Assembly (NCBI RefSeq): GCF_005925345.1
Contig: NZ_SSHJ01000014.1
Coordinates: 1 to 64,000 of the forward strand
DNA: 64,000 nt
Direction of reading: 5' to 3'
Origin: Pedobacter ureilyticus
GTDB taxonomy: Bacteria > Bacteroidota > Bacteroidia > Sphingobacteriales > Sphingobacteriaceae
The notes beneath the pieces are model-generated. The model was not told the DNA's origin. It saw only the letters and a list, made by a program, of their open reading frames with translations, and ran no database searches. Made by a program: the position numbers and the translations under genes. Positions within the stretch are counted from its first letter, which is position 1, and every line of letters starts with the position of its first letter. This document shows, piece after piece, positions 1-8,802 of this stretch.

Positions 1-132
1 CGCTGTAATGGGGTAAAGAAATCCGAGCGATAGGTTTTTATTTACAGCCCGATAAAAATTGTCTTCGGGAACCATCGAATCCAAACTTTGATGGTAAAAA
101 AGCTGTGGCGTAAGTTGTTTCTTCCCTCGCAT
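1..132 (-). CDS. IS1182-family transposase, N-terminal part (runs off left edge)
   Basis: Forty-four codons are visible from an ATG at 130-132 reading leftwards out of the window. The start MRGKKQLTPQLFYHQS followed by LDSMVPEDNFYR is the typical N-terminus of IS1182/IS5-like DDE transposases of Bacteroidota. The catalytic part lies outside the window, so intactness cannot be judged. A second, decayed IS1182-type C-terminus at 5897-6060 lies on the same strand, so the accessory genes between them are bracketed by related insertion sequences. Confidence 0.75.
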   Translation of the reverse strand, partial: MRGKKQLTPQLFYHQSLDSMVPEDNFYRAVNKNLSLGFLYPITA

Positions 133-240
133 ATACTAAAATACAAATAAATAGCTGATAATCAATATATTAAATAAAATATTACCCGCAGAATACATTA
201 AAATGTTTTCCGTACTTTAGTGTTGTGCAACAAACACAAT

Positions 241-348
241 GGCTATAAGTAATTGCTTGTTCTCGCCTACTTCTGAAAATCCTCGCGGATTTTCATTTTG
301 GTGTGTATTTGCAAAGTTACGTGCTAAACCACGCAACTACTCATAGCC
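241..348. repeat. long imperfect-hairpin module (cassette-boundary-like)
   Basis: GGCTAT at 241-246 pairs with ATAGCC at 343-348, and inner segments (GTAATTGC with GCAACTAC) extend the stem imperfectly. A perfect 8-bp hairpin (GAAAATCC, loop TCGC, GGATTTTC) sits inside at 275-294. No gene is seen between 133 and 390. A comparable module with a different sequence lies at 6847-6946. Such single modules between accessory genes recall integron-type recombination sites, but that reading is inference. Confidence 0.5.
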
Positions 349-390
349 GAGACTGTTGGCGGCAAGGCTGACCAACCCTGATTAACAATA

Positions 391-963
391 ATGAATTACT
401 TATAAAATGTCAAAGATTTAACTCAACAACAATACCTTTTTAATCCAATTACTGGTTCCATTTTTATAGAAAATATTGAATTTCCAAAGTTAAATACTCC
501 CTATAAATTAATCAGCCGTCATGGAAACCACGTTTATCAAGTATTGTTCTTGAGCGAGAAAGGAATTTTTTACTTTGATAGTGAGGAAAAAATTGTAAAA
601 AGAGCTGGAGACAATATATTTTTGAATACTAATTTTAAAGAAATCGCACCTCTAGTTTTTTCCGATGGTTTACAAATTATCTATTTAGATGGAATTGAAC
701 GCTGGGGAAATTCACGAACAGATAAAAGTCTCCAGTCTAGAACAACGTATACTTACAAATTAGATGAAGACATAAAAGGGAATTGGAAAAAAATAGGAAA
801 TACTTACAAAGGTTCTGTTTGGAAAAACAATAATCAACTTTATTATTTCGACGAATTAGGGCATAATCAATTAATTCAGCATACTATTTATAAAATAAAC
901 AATGACGAATTAGCAGAAAAATTAATTAACGATAAATATTGCGAAGAGAACTTCGGAAGTTAA
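391..963 (+). pseudogene. hypothetical protein gene with in-frame stop at codon 5
   Basis: An ATG at 391 reads MNYL and then meets TAA at 403-405; the same frame then stays open to 963 (about 186 further codons) with coherent protein-like composition, including DLTQQQYLFNPITG just after the stop. The longest formal ORF after it starts only at a TTG at 544, in the middle of this coding stretch. I therefore read it as a gene broken by a nonsense change or one that lost its 5' end. The product would be soluble, rich in Asn, Lys and aromatic residues, and contains YYFDELG-like stretches. No family is recognised. Confidence 0.45.
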
Positions 964-1108
964 TCAATGATGAGGAATTAACAGAAGTTAAAAAAATAAA
1001 AATATTGGAAGCAAAAACAAGATATTGAACATTAAATAAGACAAAAGACTACCGCTAACCGATTAAACAATCTCACCGTTGTACGTCCATGCTAACAAAA
1101 GACCACAC

Positions 1109-1693
1109 ATGAACACTAAAATTATCCTTCAAAACATCTCCAAACATATTGCTCTTACAAAGGAGGAAGAAGTCTATTTTGTGTCTTTGTTAAAAGAAAA
1201 AATAATTAAAAACAAACAATACATTGCCAGAGAAGGAGATGTTTGCAAACATATAAGCTTTATCAACGAAGGTTGTTGCAAGACTTTTAATATTGATAAA
1301 AACGGATTTGAGCATATTCTTCATTTTTCTTCTCAAGATTATTGGGTAGGTGATTTGTATAGTATTATTACACAAAAGCCTGGAGTGCTTTTTGTTCAAG
1401 CAATGGAAGAAACCGAAGTTTTGCAAATTGCCAAAACTGATATGGATAGTTTATACCTAAAAATTCCAAAATTTGAACGAGTGTTTCGCATTTTAGCAGA
1501 AAATGCTTATGTGGAAACTCAAAACAGAGTGATGGAAGGTTTGGGTTTATCGGCAAAAGAGCGATATGACATTTTTAATAAAAAATATGCTGCCTTAAAA
1601 CATTTATTACCGCAAAAACAAATTGCCCTTTACCTCGGTGTTACACCAGAATTTTTTAGCCGAATGAAAAAAAAATACCAACTCTTAACCTAG
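1109..1693 (+). CDS. Crp/Fnr family transcriptional regulator
   Basis: The product has 194 residues. An N-terminal cyclic-nucleotide-binding-like beta-roll (about residues 25-115, with REGDVCKHISFINEG near 41-55) is followed by a helical linker and a C-terminal helix-turn-helix (LPQKQIALYLGVTPEFFSRM, about 165-185). The pattern fits the short Crp/Fnr proteins of Bacteroidota that usually do not bind cAMP. The ATG at 1109 is chosen over an upstream TTG at 1079 because the family begins close to it. It lies 63 bp upstream of a same-strand run of exported and membrane proteins and may control it (inference). Composition is AT-rich, as in the rest of this accessory stretch. Confidence 0.85.
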   Translation: MNTKIILQNISKHIALTKEEEVYFVSLLKEKIIKNKQYIAREGDVCKHISFINEGCCKTFNIDKNGFEHILHFSSQDYWVGDLYSIITQKPGVLFVQAMEETEVLQIAKTDMDSLYLKIPKFERVFRILAENAYVETQNRVMEGLGLSAKERYDIFNKKYAALKHLLPQKQIALYLGVTPEFFSRMKKKYQLLT

Positions 1694-1756
1694 GTCATTG
1701 GTAGAAGGGTGAGTGCTAAACTACTTTTACATCTTAATAACTTAAAATTATAAGAT

Positions 1757-2983
1757 ATGAAAGCAAGATCTCTAGCATTAGCAGGCTTACTGCTTACCAG
1801 TGGTTTAGTATTTGCAACAACCCCGCAATCTGTAACGGTAATTAAATTTGGTAATGAAAAAACATTATTCGTTGGAGATAGCAAATCGGCTACTTTATAT
1901 GCGTATTCCATTGGAGCAAGCAATAATCCTGAAGCTCAAAAAGCTTACAACATTCATGATCTAAGCAAGAAAATTGCCACTTTCGCAAAAGTTGATGCGA
2001 TGGGGATTATCGTAAGAGATATGGCAATACATCCTACGTCAAAAGAAGCGTTTATCGCTTTTGATACGAAAACCAAAACGGGCTACACTTCGCAAATTAT
2101 TGTAGTAAACCAAGCAGGAAAAATTAGAAAATTTGATTTAATTAATACCAAACACACAGAAATCAAATTGAATGATGCGCCCACACGAAATTTTACGTTT
2201 TGGGATAAAACACCTATGCGTTCTCTTACCTTTACAGACATTGATTTTTACAAAGGAAAAGTATATGTAAGTGGCATGAGTAATGCCGAATTTTCTTCAG
2301 CATTGCGAGTGATTGATTTCCCGTTTAATGATAAAGTGAGTACATCTTCAGTAGAAATTTTTCACGCAGTACACGGACAAAATGAGACCAGAGCACCTAT
2401 CCAAACCTTACAATTCGTAACGTTAAACAACGAAGATTATATTGTAGCGGCTTACACTTGTACACCTTTGGTTTTAATTCCTGTAAAAGAGTTGAAAGAT
2501 GGCGCACATATTTTAGGCAAAACCATTGCAGAAATGGGTTACGGAAATACACCGATTGATATTATCAAATTTCAATCAGAAGGATTCGACAAGAAACCCT
2601 ACGAAGGTATTATTCTTTCTAATAGAAATAGAACAGCTCAATTTGTAAATATCAATGATATGGCAAAAAGTGCTACAGAGGCGGGCGTAGGATATGTAGG
2701 AATGGTAGAACATACAGGTACCCCAAAAAGCGATTTGCCAATGACAGGTTTGTTGCAACTAGACGACCAAGACAGTTACCATATTGCAACCATGCGAAGA
2801 AATGACGAAACAGGAAGTTTGGAACTAATTTCTTTCCTAAAAAATATGTACTTGCGTTTAGATGAATTTGTATCGGAATATGACCAACCAACCTATAAAT
2901 ACGAAGGGCAACAGTTGCAAATGAAAGGGTATCAGAATATGATGATACAAGATTTAGGAAAAGACAAATTTATAAAAAATTAA
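1757..2983 (+). CDS. secreted protein, probable beta-propeller, unknown function
   Basis: The protein has 408 residues. Residues 1-20 are a classic signal peptide (MKARSLALAGLLLTSGLVFA) with cleavage before TTPQ, so it is periplasmic or exported. The mature part consists of repeated beta-rich segments (FVGDSKSATLYAYS, DMAIHPTSKEAFIAF, LTFTDIDFYKGKVYVSG) that look like propeller blades, but I see no clean WD40, NHL or Kelch motif. It opens a same-strand run with the TMEM175-type channel (63 bp downstream), an Ig-like protein and a porin, which suggests a shared envelope function. No specific activity can be assigned. Confidence 0.6.
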   Translation: MKARSLALAGLLLTSGLVFATTPQSVTVIKFGNEKTLFVGDSKSATLYAYSIGASNNPEAQKAYNIHDLSKKIATFAKVDAMGIIVRDMAIHPTSKEAFIAFDTKTKTGYTSQIIVVNQAGKIRKFDLINTKHTEIKLNDAPTRNFTFWDKTPMRSLTFTDIDFYKGKVYVSGMSNAEFSSALRVIDFPFNDKVSTSSVEIFHAVHGQNETRAPIQTLQFVTLNNEDYIVAAYTCTPLVLIPVKELKDGAHILGKTIAEMGYGNTPIDIIKFQSEGFDKKPYEGIILSNRNRTAQFVNINDMAKSATEAGVGYVGMVEHTGTPKSDLPMTGLLQLDDQDSYHIATMRRNDETGSLELISFLKNMYLRLDEFVSEYDQPTYKYEGQQLQMKGYQNMMIQDLGKDKFIKN

Positions 2984-3046
2984 AACCAACAAATAATTTT
3001 AGCTGATGGACAATTATTTTGTGCAACAGCTTTTAATGATAGTGAA

Positions 3047-3616
3047 ATGAAATCATCAAGGTTAGAAGCATTTAGCGATGGCGTAATTGCTATCATTATT
3101 ACCATTATGGTATTAGAACTAAAAGCACCTGAAGAAGCCAATTTAAAAGGATTGCTTTCGATTGCACCTGTTTTTATCGGCTATTTAGTAAGTTTTGCGT
3201 ATGTAGGAATATATTGGAATAGCCATCATCATCTTTTTCAAATTACCGAAAAAGTGAATGGGAAAATACTTTGGTCAAATTTGCATCTGCTATTTTGGCT
3301 TTCTTTAATACCGTTTACAACTTCGTGGATAGGAGAAAATCATATAAAATCTCTACCTGTTGCACTTTACGGTTTTGTATTTTTAATGAGTGGCATCGCT
3401 TTTTTAATGTTGAAAATGCAAATCCTCAACACCCACGACAAATCGGCTCCCATTTACGAAATGATTGGCTCTCACAAAAAAGAGCACCTCTCACTTGTAG
3501 TTTACATAGTAGGAATTTGCTTTGCATTTGTCAATACCAATATCGCAATTATTTGCTTTATGGGAGTAGGTGCGATTTGGTTTTTACCCGATAGAAGAAT
3601 AGAGCGAAACAATTAA
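3047..3616 (+). CDS. TMEM175 (DUF1211) family potassium-channel-like membrane protein
   Basis: The protein has 189 residues. The N-terminus RLEAFSDGVIAIIITIMVLEL carries the FSDG signature that lines the pore of bacterial and lysosomal TMEM175 K+ channels. Five to six further hydrophobic helices follow, including one with the IYWNSHHHLF motif (about residues 59-68). Length fits bacterial single-repeat TMEM175 proteins, which assemble as tetramers in the inner membrane. Only 6 bp separate its stop from the next start, so co-transcription is likely. Why a K+ channel-like protein travels with an outer-membrane porin is unclear. Confidence 0.85.
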   Translation: MKSSRLEAFSDGVIAIIITIMVLELKAPEEANLKGLLSIAPVFIGYLVSFAYVGIYWNSHHHLFQITEKVNGKILWSNLHLLFWLSLIPFTTSWIGENHIKSLPVALYGFVFLMSGIAFLMLKMQILNTHDKSAPIYEMIGSHKKEHLSLVVYIVGICFAFVNTNIAIICFMGVGAIWFLPDRRIERNN

Positions 3617-3622
3617 TTTTTC

Positions 3623-4417
3623 ATGTTAAAACTTATCTATTCCCTATTGTTATTATGTCCAATAACTGTTGTTATTGGACAAGAAAATAAACCTAAAATT
3701 GTTGCAGTTTATCCAACTACCGATTCTATTCCTGTAAATATCCTTCGGTTTTATATTCAATTTTCAGCACCAATGCAAGAAATGAATATTTTAAACCATT
3801 TAAAATTAGGCAATGAAGATGGTAAAAATATTTCGGGTGTTTTTTTTGAAAATCAATACGAGTTGTGGAACGAAAACCGCACCGAAGTCACCTTAATAGT
3901 TGACCCAGGAAGAGTGAAACTGGGTTTATTGGCAAATAATACAATGGGTAGGGCTTTTGATGAAGGCAAGAAATACACCTTGATTATTGATAGTTTATTA
4001 ATGGATTTTAACGACCAAAAATTAAACAAAAGTTTTACCAAAACATTTGTTGCCGTAAAAGAAGATAGGCAACCACCAGATACAAAATTGTGGCAATTAA
4101 CTTTTCCTAAAGCCAATTCTACAGAGCCAATTTTAATTGATTTTAAAGATAAAATAGACCACATTTCTGCCAAGACTTTGATTAAAATATTTAAAAATAA
4201 AAAGGAGATTGCTGGCAAAATAAAATTAGAAAACGAGGAACAATTAGGAACTTTTACACCCAATAAAAAATGGGCAAAAGGCGATTATCAAATTCTTATT
4301 AATCCGAGATTAGAAGATATAGCCGCCAATTCTATAAACCAAATATTTGACCACAAACCTTCAGATTTTAAACAAAAAAATGATGCCAATTTAATTTTAA
4401 ATTTCACTATTCAATGA
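3623..4417 (+). CDS. secreted protein with SbsA-type Ig-like (Big_5) domain
   Basis: The protein has 264 residues. A signal peptide (about 1-19, MLKLIYSLLLLCPITVVIGQ) precedes an Ig-like domain at about 25-130. That domain opens with PKIVAVYPTTDSIPVNILRFYIQFSAPMQ spread over two strands, the usual 'ends justify means' pattern of Big_5 (statement of extremes, then FSxPM). The remaining half is beta-rich and has no family I recognise. Its stop overlaps the start of the porin gene by 4 bp, which implies translational coupling. Probably periplasmic or surface exposed; function unknown. Confidence 0.65.
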   Translation: MLKLIYSLLLLCPITVVIGQENKPKIVAVYPTTDSIPVNILRFYIQFSAPMQEMNILNHLKLGNEDGKNISGVFFENQYELWNENRTEVTLIVDPGRVKLGLLANNTMGRAFDEGKKYTLIIDSLLMDFNDQKLNKSFTKTFVAVKEDRQPPDTKLWQLTFPKANSTEPILIDFKDKIDHISAKTLIKIFKNKKEIAGKIKLENEEQLGTFTPNKKWAKGDYQILINPRLEDIAANSINQIFDHKPSDFKQKNDANLILNFTIQ

Positions 4418-5796
4418 TAAAAAATACTACTCTACTCATAACAATTTTTGCTTTGAATTTCACTTTAAAAGCACAGGAATTACCACAAATAAAGGCATTA
4501 CGAGCCGAAGAAAATTACAGCAGTTTACTTAAAAACGATACGATTCGCAACGCTTCATTTCTAAATAAATTAAAAGCCATTCCACTCAATAAAGACAAAT
4601 CTATTTTCCTAAGTTTAGGTGGAGAATTTAGACCACGATGGGAATATACCGAAAACAAAAACTGGAGTGCAAATGACAACGCCGATGAAAGTTTTTATTC
4701 TCAACGAATTATGCTTCATTCCGATTTACATTTAGGCAAATACGTTCGTTTTTTTGGACAACTCACCCACGGTTTAGTTTCTTTAAAAGAGCCTGTTTAT
4801 GTACAATCTGATAAGTTAGATTTGCACCAAGCTTTTGCAGAATTTAGTATTCCTATTAAAAACACCACTTTAAAATTAAGAGCAGGACGTCAAGAATTAT
4901 TATTCGGTTCGGGGCGATTAATGGCTTTCAGAGATGGTCCAAATAGCCGAAGAAGTTTTGATATGGCTCGTATTATGCTAGATGGAAAAGGGTTAAATTC
5001 AAATTTATTTTTCGGAAGAGAAGTGACAGTTCCCGAAGGTGTTTTTGATAACAATTCAACCGATGCTCCTTATACTTGGGGTATGGGCTTAACTGGCGAT
5101 ACCAAAAACTTTTTGGGCAATACTACCATTTACTACATTGGTTTTGATGCGAAATCAGTAAAATATAACGATGGAATTAATTCTGAAACCCGCCATACAA
5201 TTGGTTTACGACGTTTTGGAAATGTAGGAAAACAATTTAAATATAATACCGAACTTAATTACCAATTTGGAAAATTTGGCGATAAAACCATAAGTGCTTT
5301 TTCTATTGAAGGCGATTGGCATTATACCTTAATCAACACCAAATCCAAGCCCGATTTGGGAATTAAATTAGATTATGTTTCTGGCGATAGAAACCAAGGC
5401 GACAACAACCTGGGGACTTTCAATCCCTATTTTAACAACCCTGCCTATTTTGGTTTAATAACCCAAGTCGCTGCCATGAATATGTTCGACATTCACCCAT
5501 CTGTGAAGTTACAATTAACTGAAAAATTAAGTGCCACTACCGAAGCCGATTTTTATTGGCGAGCCCAATTGAATGATGGTTTGTATGGTGGTTCAAAAGC
5601 CTTATTACGTTCATCAAACAACAACCAAAGTCGATTTATAGGCTGGCAAAGCGGACTAAAATTAGATTATGAAATTAGTAGAAATTTAAAACTATCCAAC
5701 GAAACCTATTATTTTGTAGCAGGCGATTTTGTAAGAGAAACTGGCGACTCGAAAAATACTTTTTATAATGGTTTAACGATGTGGATTGGGTTTTAA
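4414..5796 (+). CDS. alginate-export (AlgE-like) family outer-membrane porin
   Basis: The protein has 460 residues with a signal peptide (about 1-20). The body matches the alginate_exp barrel pattern of Bacteroidota: LSLGGEFRPRWEY near the first strand, then SFYSQRIMLHSDLHLGKYVRFFGQ, a RAGRQELLFGSGRL segment and DGPNSRRSFDMARIML. It ends in an aromatic residue (MWIGF), as outer-membrane barrels do. The name reflects the family; the real substrate is unknown and need not be alginate. It is coupled to the Ig-like protein and is the last gene of the run. Decayed transposase sequence begins about 100 bp downstream. Confidence 0.8.
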   Translation: MIKNTTLLITIFALNFTLKAQELPQIKALRAEENYSSLLKNDTIRNASFLNKLKAIPLNKDKSIFLSLGGEFRPRWEYTENKNWSANDNADESFYSQRIMLHSDLHLGKYVRFFGQLTHGLVSLKEPVYVQSDKLDLHQAFAEFSIPIKNTTLKLRAGRQELLFGSGRLMAFRDGPNSRRSFDMARIMLDGKGLNSNLFFGREVTVPEGVFDNNSTDAPYTWGMGLTGDTKNFLGNTTIYYIGFDAKSVKYNDGINSETRHTIGLRRFGNVGKQFKYNTELNYQFGKFGDKTISAFSIEGDWHYTLINTKSKPDLGIKLDYVSGDRNQGDNNLGTFNPYFNNPAYFGLITQVAAMNMFDIHPSVKLQLTEKLSATTEADFYWRAQLNDGLYGGSKALLRSSNNNQSRFIGWQSGLKLDYEISRNLKLSNETYYFVAGDFVRETGDSKNTFYNGLTMWIGF

Positions 5797-5896
5797 CTAA
5801 AGGCGGGAATTATCAAACCAATTCGAGATGCCCAAAACATCCCCTTTACCTGCGACATAGTTTGAGCAGTCATCGTTGGCCGTTTTCTGCTGAACT

Positions 5897-6060
5897 TTAC
5901 CGTTTCTTCAAATTGTAGTTAGCGCCGCCATCAAAACATACTTGTTTGCTTGCTCCATTCCACGGCTGTCTACCCGTTTCATGCTACAATGGTTAAACAA
6001 GGCACCTAAAACCGGTTCTATTGTGCTCGAACGTCGTTTTAACCAACCTTCGGTTAGGTC
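5897..6060 (-). pseudogene. IS1182-type transposase C-terminal remnant, frameshifted
   Basis: Read on the minus strand, this encodes RRSSTIEPVLGALFNHCSMK and RVDSRGMEQANKYVLMAA, which matches the C-terminal block of IS1182 transposases. After MAA a one-base shift is needed to continue as NYNLKKR and stop (TAA at 5897-5899). Upstream of about 6060 the coding sense is lost. It is a decayed copy on the same strand as the partial transposase at 1-132. The rest of the 5797-6453 gap shows no gene; an ORF on the opposite strand here is an artefact of this remnant. Confidence 0.7.
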
Positions 6061-6453
6061 TTGTATCCCCCAACTTGTGGCACATCCTCTCCTAAAGCGG
6101 TTTATGGATACTTTTTTGATCTTATTTTAATTCATTTATCTAAAAAACAAGCAATTGCACAGAATAACGAAGGCTGTTTGATGGATCTGTTCGTACTGGC
6201 AACCAAATAACCAACATCATTGGCCATGGTTCGCTAAAAAGGCATCTAAAAGTACTTGCGTGCTTTATCGCTAGTTTTAAGCAATGGCACGATACTGTTG
6301 TACTCTTCGAAAAACAAAAGAAACAAAATAATTACCCTTTTTTAATCATCCTAAACTGGTTATATTTAACTACAATTAAACATGTTTAAAAATTAATAAA
6401 GGTTTTTAGAAAAACTAATGTTAGCCGTAGTTTAAGCAAAGCCCGAAAATAAA

Positions 6454-6840
6454 ATGAAAATTCAATCCTACATATTGACATTAGTAATGCTCACATTAGC
6501 ACCTTTCGCTTATGCACATCCAACTGGTAATTTGATAACTGTGGGAGATAATGTCCTTTGGTCTTACATAAACCCCATTAACGACCCCGACCACCATGCC
6601 TGTATCATGTCTTGGGATAAAAAATCGGCGCCAAAAGTCTTTATTCAATCTGAATTTTCCGCAAGCGATTATATGCTTTACAATAACCAAAACGAAATTT
6701 ATATCATAGAAAGACGGCACTTACAAGCTACCCAAAAATTTGAAATACGTTTGATGAAATCAATGATCGAAATAACATTCAAAAACACATCAAACTATTT
6801 TACAAAAGACAACGCTAAACTGACAATAGAATGGAAATAA
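6454..6840 (+). CDS. small secreted hypothetical protein
   Basis: The protein has 128 residues. It begins with a clear signal peptide (MKIQSYILTLVMLTLAPFAYA) cut before HPTGNL. The mature 107 residues contain a DPDHHACIMSWD stretch and are otherwise beta-strand rich, ending in LTIEWK. I recognise no family. It sits alone, just after decayed IS sequence and a GTTAGC motif at about 6421, and is followed by a long hairpin module (6847-6946). That arrangement resembles a one-gene cassette. Confidence 0.55.
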   Translation: MKIQSYILTLVMLTLAPFAYAHPTGNLITVGDNVLWSYINPINDPDHHACIMSWDKKSAPKVFIQSEFSASDYMLYNNQNEIYIIERRHLQATQKFEIRLMKSMIEITFKNTSNYFTKDNAKLTIEWK

Positions 6841-6846
6841 GAATGC

Positions 6847-6946
6847 CAGCCACCAACATCGTATTGGCAATAGGCGGGCTGAACGGCTTCGTATCAGCGT
6901 AAGTGCTTAAAACCCCGCCCTTCGCAAATACGCGGCCCGCTAGCTG
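6847..6946. repeat. long imperfect-hairpin module (cassette-boundary-like)
   Basis: Nested complementary arms are visible in order: CAGC near 6847, GTATTGGC near 6861 and GGCGGG near 6873 on the left, matched by CCCGCC near 6914, GCAAATAC near 6924 and GCTG near 6943 on the right. The result is one long interrupted stem, much more GC-rich than the flanking genes. It separates the secreted hypothetical gene from the acetyltransferase gene and is the structural counterpart of the module at 241-348. Confidence 0.5.
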
Positions 6947-6964
6947 TGATTTTAACCAACAACG

Positions 6965-7516
6965 ATGCAAAAATTCAAACGACAAATATTGACACTAAAA
7001 AATCAAAAAACTGTAATAATTAGACAAGCAGAAATTGATGATGCGGAAAAACTACTAAATTGTATAAAAACATATGTTCCACAAAGTGAATATATTCCAA
7101 AACTTGAACAAGAAATTAAACTGACAATTGAACAAGAAAAAGAGTGGATTAATTACTTTCTAGCAAACGAAAATTCTTTGCTTTTAATTGCTGAATTTGA
7201 CAATGAAATAATCGGAAATGTTGATTTAACAGGCAACCGAAGAAAGATTATGGAACATACCGCAGTTATTGGAATGGGAATGCTAGAAGAATGGAGAAAT
7301 ACAGGACTTGGAACAGCATTATTGAAATTAGCAATTCAATGGGCAAAAGAAAATCCAATTCTTGAATTACTTTGGCTTCAAGTTTATACAGAAAACGAAT
7401 TAGGTTTAGGTTTGTATCGTAAACTTGGATTTGTAGAAAACGGAATAATGAAAAACTTTTTTAAACAAGATGGAAAATATTTTGACAATTTAACAATGAT
7501 AATGAACGTGAAATAA
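6965..7516 (+). CDS. GNAT family N-acetyltransferase
   Basis: The protein has 183 residues. An N-terminal strand TVIIRQAEIDDAEKLL opens the fold. The acetyl-CoA-binding motif A is EEWRNTGLGTALLKLAIQWA (about 112-131), with the R/QxxGxG/A-type loop as RNTGLGTA. LYRKLGFVENG at about 152-162 is the usual closing GNAT motif. The substrate cannot be predicted; relatives acetylate amino groups of antibiotics, polyamines or ribosomal proteins. It is a lone gene preceded by the hairpin module and followed by an AGCTAAC motif (7524) and long T runs, consistent with a cassette-type accessory gene. Confidence 0.85.
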   Translation: MQKFKRQILTLKNQKTVIIRQAEIDDAEKLLNCIKTYVPQSEYIPKLEQEIKLTIEQEKEWINYFLANENSLLLIAEFDNEIIGNVDLTGNRRKIMEHTAVIGMGMLEEWRNTGLGTALLKLAIQWAKENPILELLWLQVYTENELGLGLYRKLGFVENGIMKNFFKQDGKYFDNLTMIMNVK

Positions 7517-7787
7517 AAAACCACAGCTAACAATGGTAACTGTTGCACAACCCCACATTTCGCCGTCATCTTAAAAACCAACCTCTTTTAGAGCGATTTA
7601 AGCGTGTTTGTTTTTTTTTGATGACAGAAAATTATTGTTTTTTTTTTTAGAAGGGCTCAATTCGAAGATAGGTAAGCCAAATCAATCCTGTTTTCGAAAA
7701 ACCACCACTTTCCCCTTGGTGTGCGCTTCCCCGAAATTGGACCGATTGAAAATAGAAAAAACGCTATAAAATCAATTTATATTAAAA

Positions 7788-8786
7788 TTAGATCTTTACC
7801 ACCACTTTTCCTTTTGCCCTGCCACTTGCCACGTAATCCATCGCCTCGTTCATTGCTGTAAATGGGAATACTTTATCGATAACTGGACTAATAACTCCAG
7901 CCTCAATCAAATCTGCAATTGCCGCCAATTGTTTACCATTGGCTCGCATAAAAAGAAAAGCGTAATCAACACCAAGTTGTTGGGCTTGCTTCCTTACTTT
8001 TCTGCTTAAAAACGAAATAACCATTTTCATCAACCAAGACAAGCCTAATTCCTTGCCAAAAGCTACATCTGGAGGTCCTGATATGGAGATAACTTTTCCT
8101 CCTCTTTTTAAAATGCGTAACGATTTTGAAAGTGTTTTTTCATCTTGGCTGTGCAGTACCAAATCATAATCTTTCAAAATAGTTTCAAAGTCTTGTGTTT
8201 TATAATCAATCAACACATCAGCACCTAAACTTTTGAGCAATTCAAAATTATTAGCACTTGCAGTTGTGGCAACAGTGGCATCCAAATGTTTTGCCAGCTG
8301 AATAGCGATGGTTCCTACACCGCCGGAACCTGCCTGTATAAAAACCTTTTGCCCTTTTTTAAGTTGCGCTTTCTCTACAAATGCCTGCCAAACCGTTAAA
8401 GCCACCAAAGGAATAGAAGCGGCTTCTTCCATTGAAATATTTTTAGGCTTCAACGCCAGATCATTTTCATTTACAGCGATGTACTCGGCAAATGTACCAA
8501 TGTGAAAATCGGTAGGACGGGCAAATACTTCATCGCCTACTTTGAAACGATTGACTTTCGAGCCAACTCTTGTTATTACTCCTGCAAAATCGTGGCCCAA
8601 AACCAAGGGGAATTTGTAGGGCAACAACAATTTAAACTCGCCTTCTTTTAGCTTGTTGTCTAACTGATTTAGAGCTGTGGCGTGTATGGCTACCAAAACT
8701 TCGTTATCCCCGATGTTCGGTTCTGGCATATCAACCAGCTGCATTTTATCGCTTTTACTATATTTCGAAATACTATATGCTTTCAT
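7788..8786 (-). CDS. NADP-dependent MDR-family oxidoreductase (quinone-reductase-like)
   Basis: The product has 332 residues from the ATG at 8784-8786; a longer frame upstream is not used because MKAYSISKY is the usual family start. The N-terminal GroES-like domain has LPYKFPLVLGHDFAGVI with no structural zinc cysteines. The Rossmann dinucleotide-binding motif is QAGSGGVGTIAIQLAK (about 150-165). This is the zinc-independent quinone-oxidoreductase branch of the MDR superfamily and is expected to reduce enones or quinones with NADPH. It starts 16 bp after the SDR gene ends, in the same direction, so the two form an operon diverging from the HxlR gene. Confidence 0.88.
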   Translation of the reverse strand: MKAYSISKYSKSDKMQLVDMPEPNIGDNEVLVAIHATALNQLDNKLKEGEFKLLLPYKFPLVLGHDFAGVITRVGSKVNRFKVGDEVFARPTDFHIGTFAEYIAVNENDLALKPKNISMEEAASIPLVALTVWQAFVEKAQLKKGQKVFIQAGSGGVGTIAIQLAKHLDATVATTASANNFELLKSLGADVLIDYKTQDFETILKDYDLVLHSQDEKTLSKSLRILKRGGKVISISGPPDVAFGKELGLSWLMKMVISFLSRKVRKQAQQLGVDYAFLFMRANGKQLAAIADLIEAGVISPVIDKVFPFTAMNEAMDYVASGRAKGKVVVKI

Positions 8787-8802
8787 ATCGATAGTAATTA
8801 AT

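Noticed and set aside
4414..5796. A true alginate exporter
   Set aside because: No alginate synthesis genes (alg8/44-like) are nearby; the name is kept only as a family label.
5942..6130. Plus-strand ORF in the porin downstream region
   Set aside because: It lies opposite the IS1182 transposase remnant, which explains its coding-like composition.
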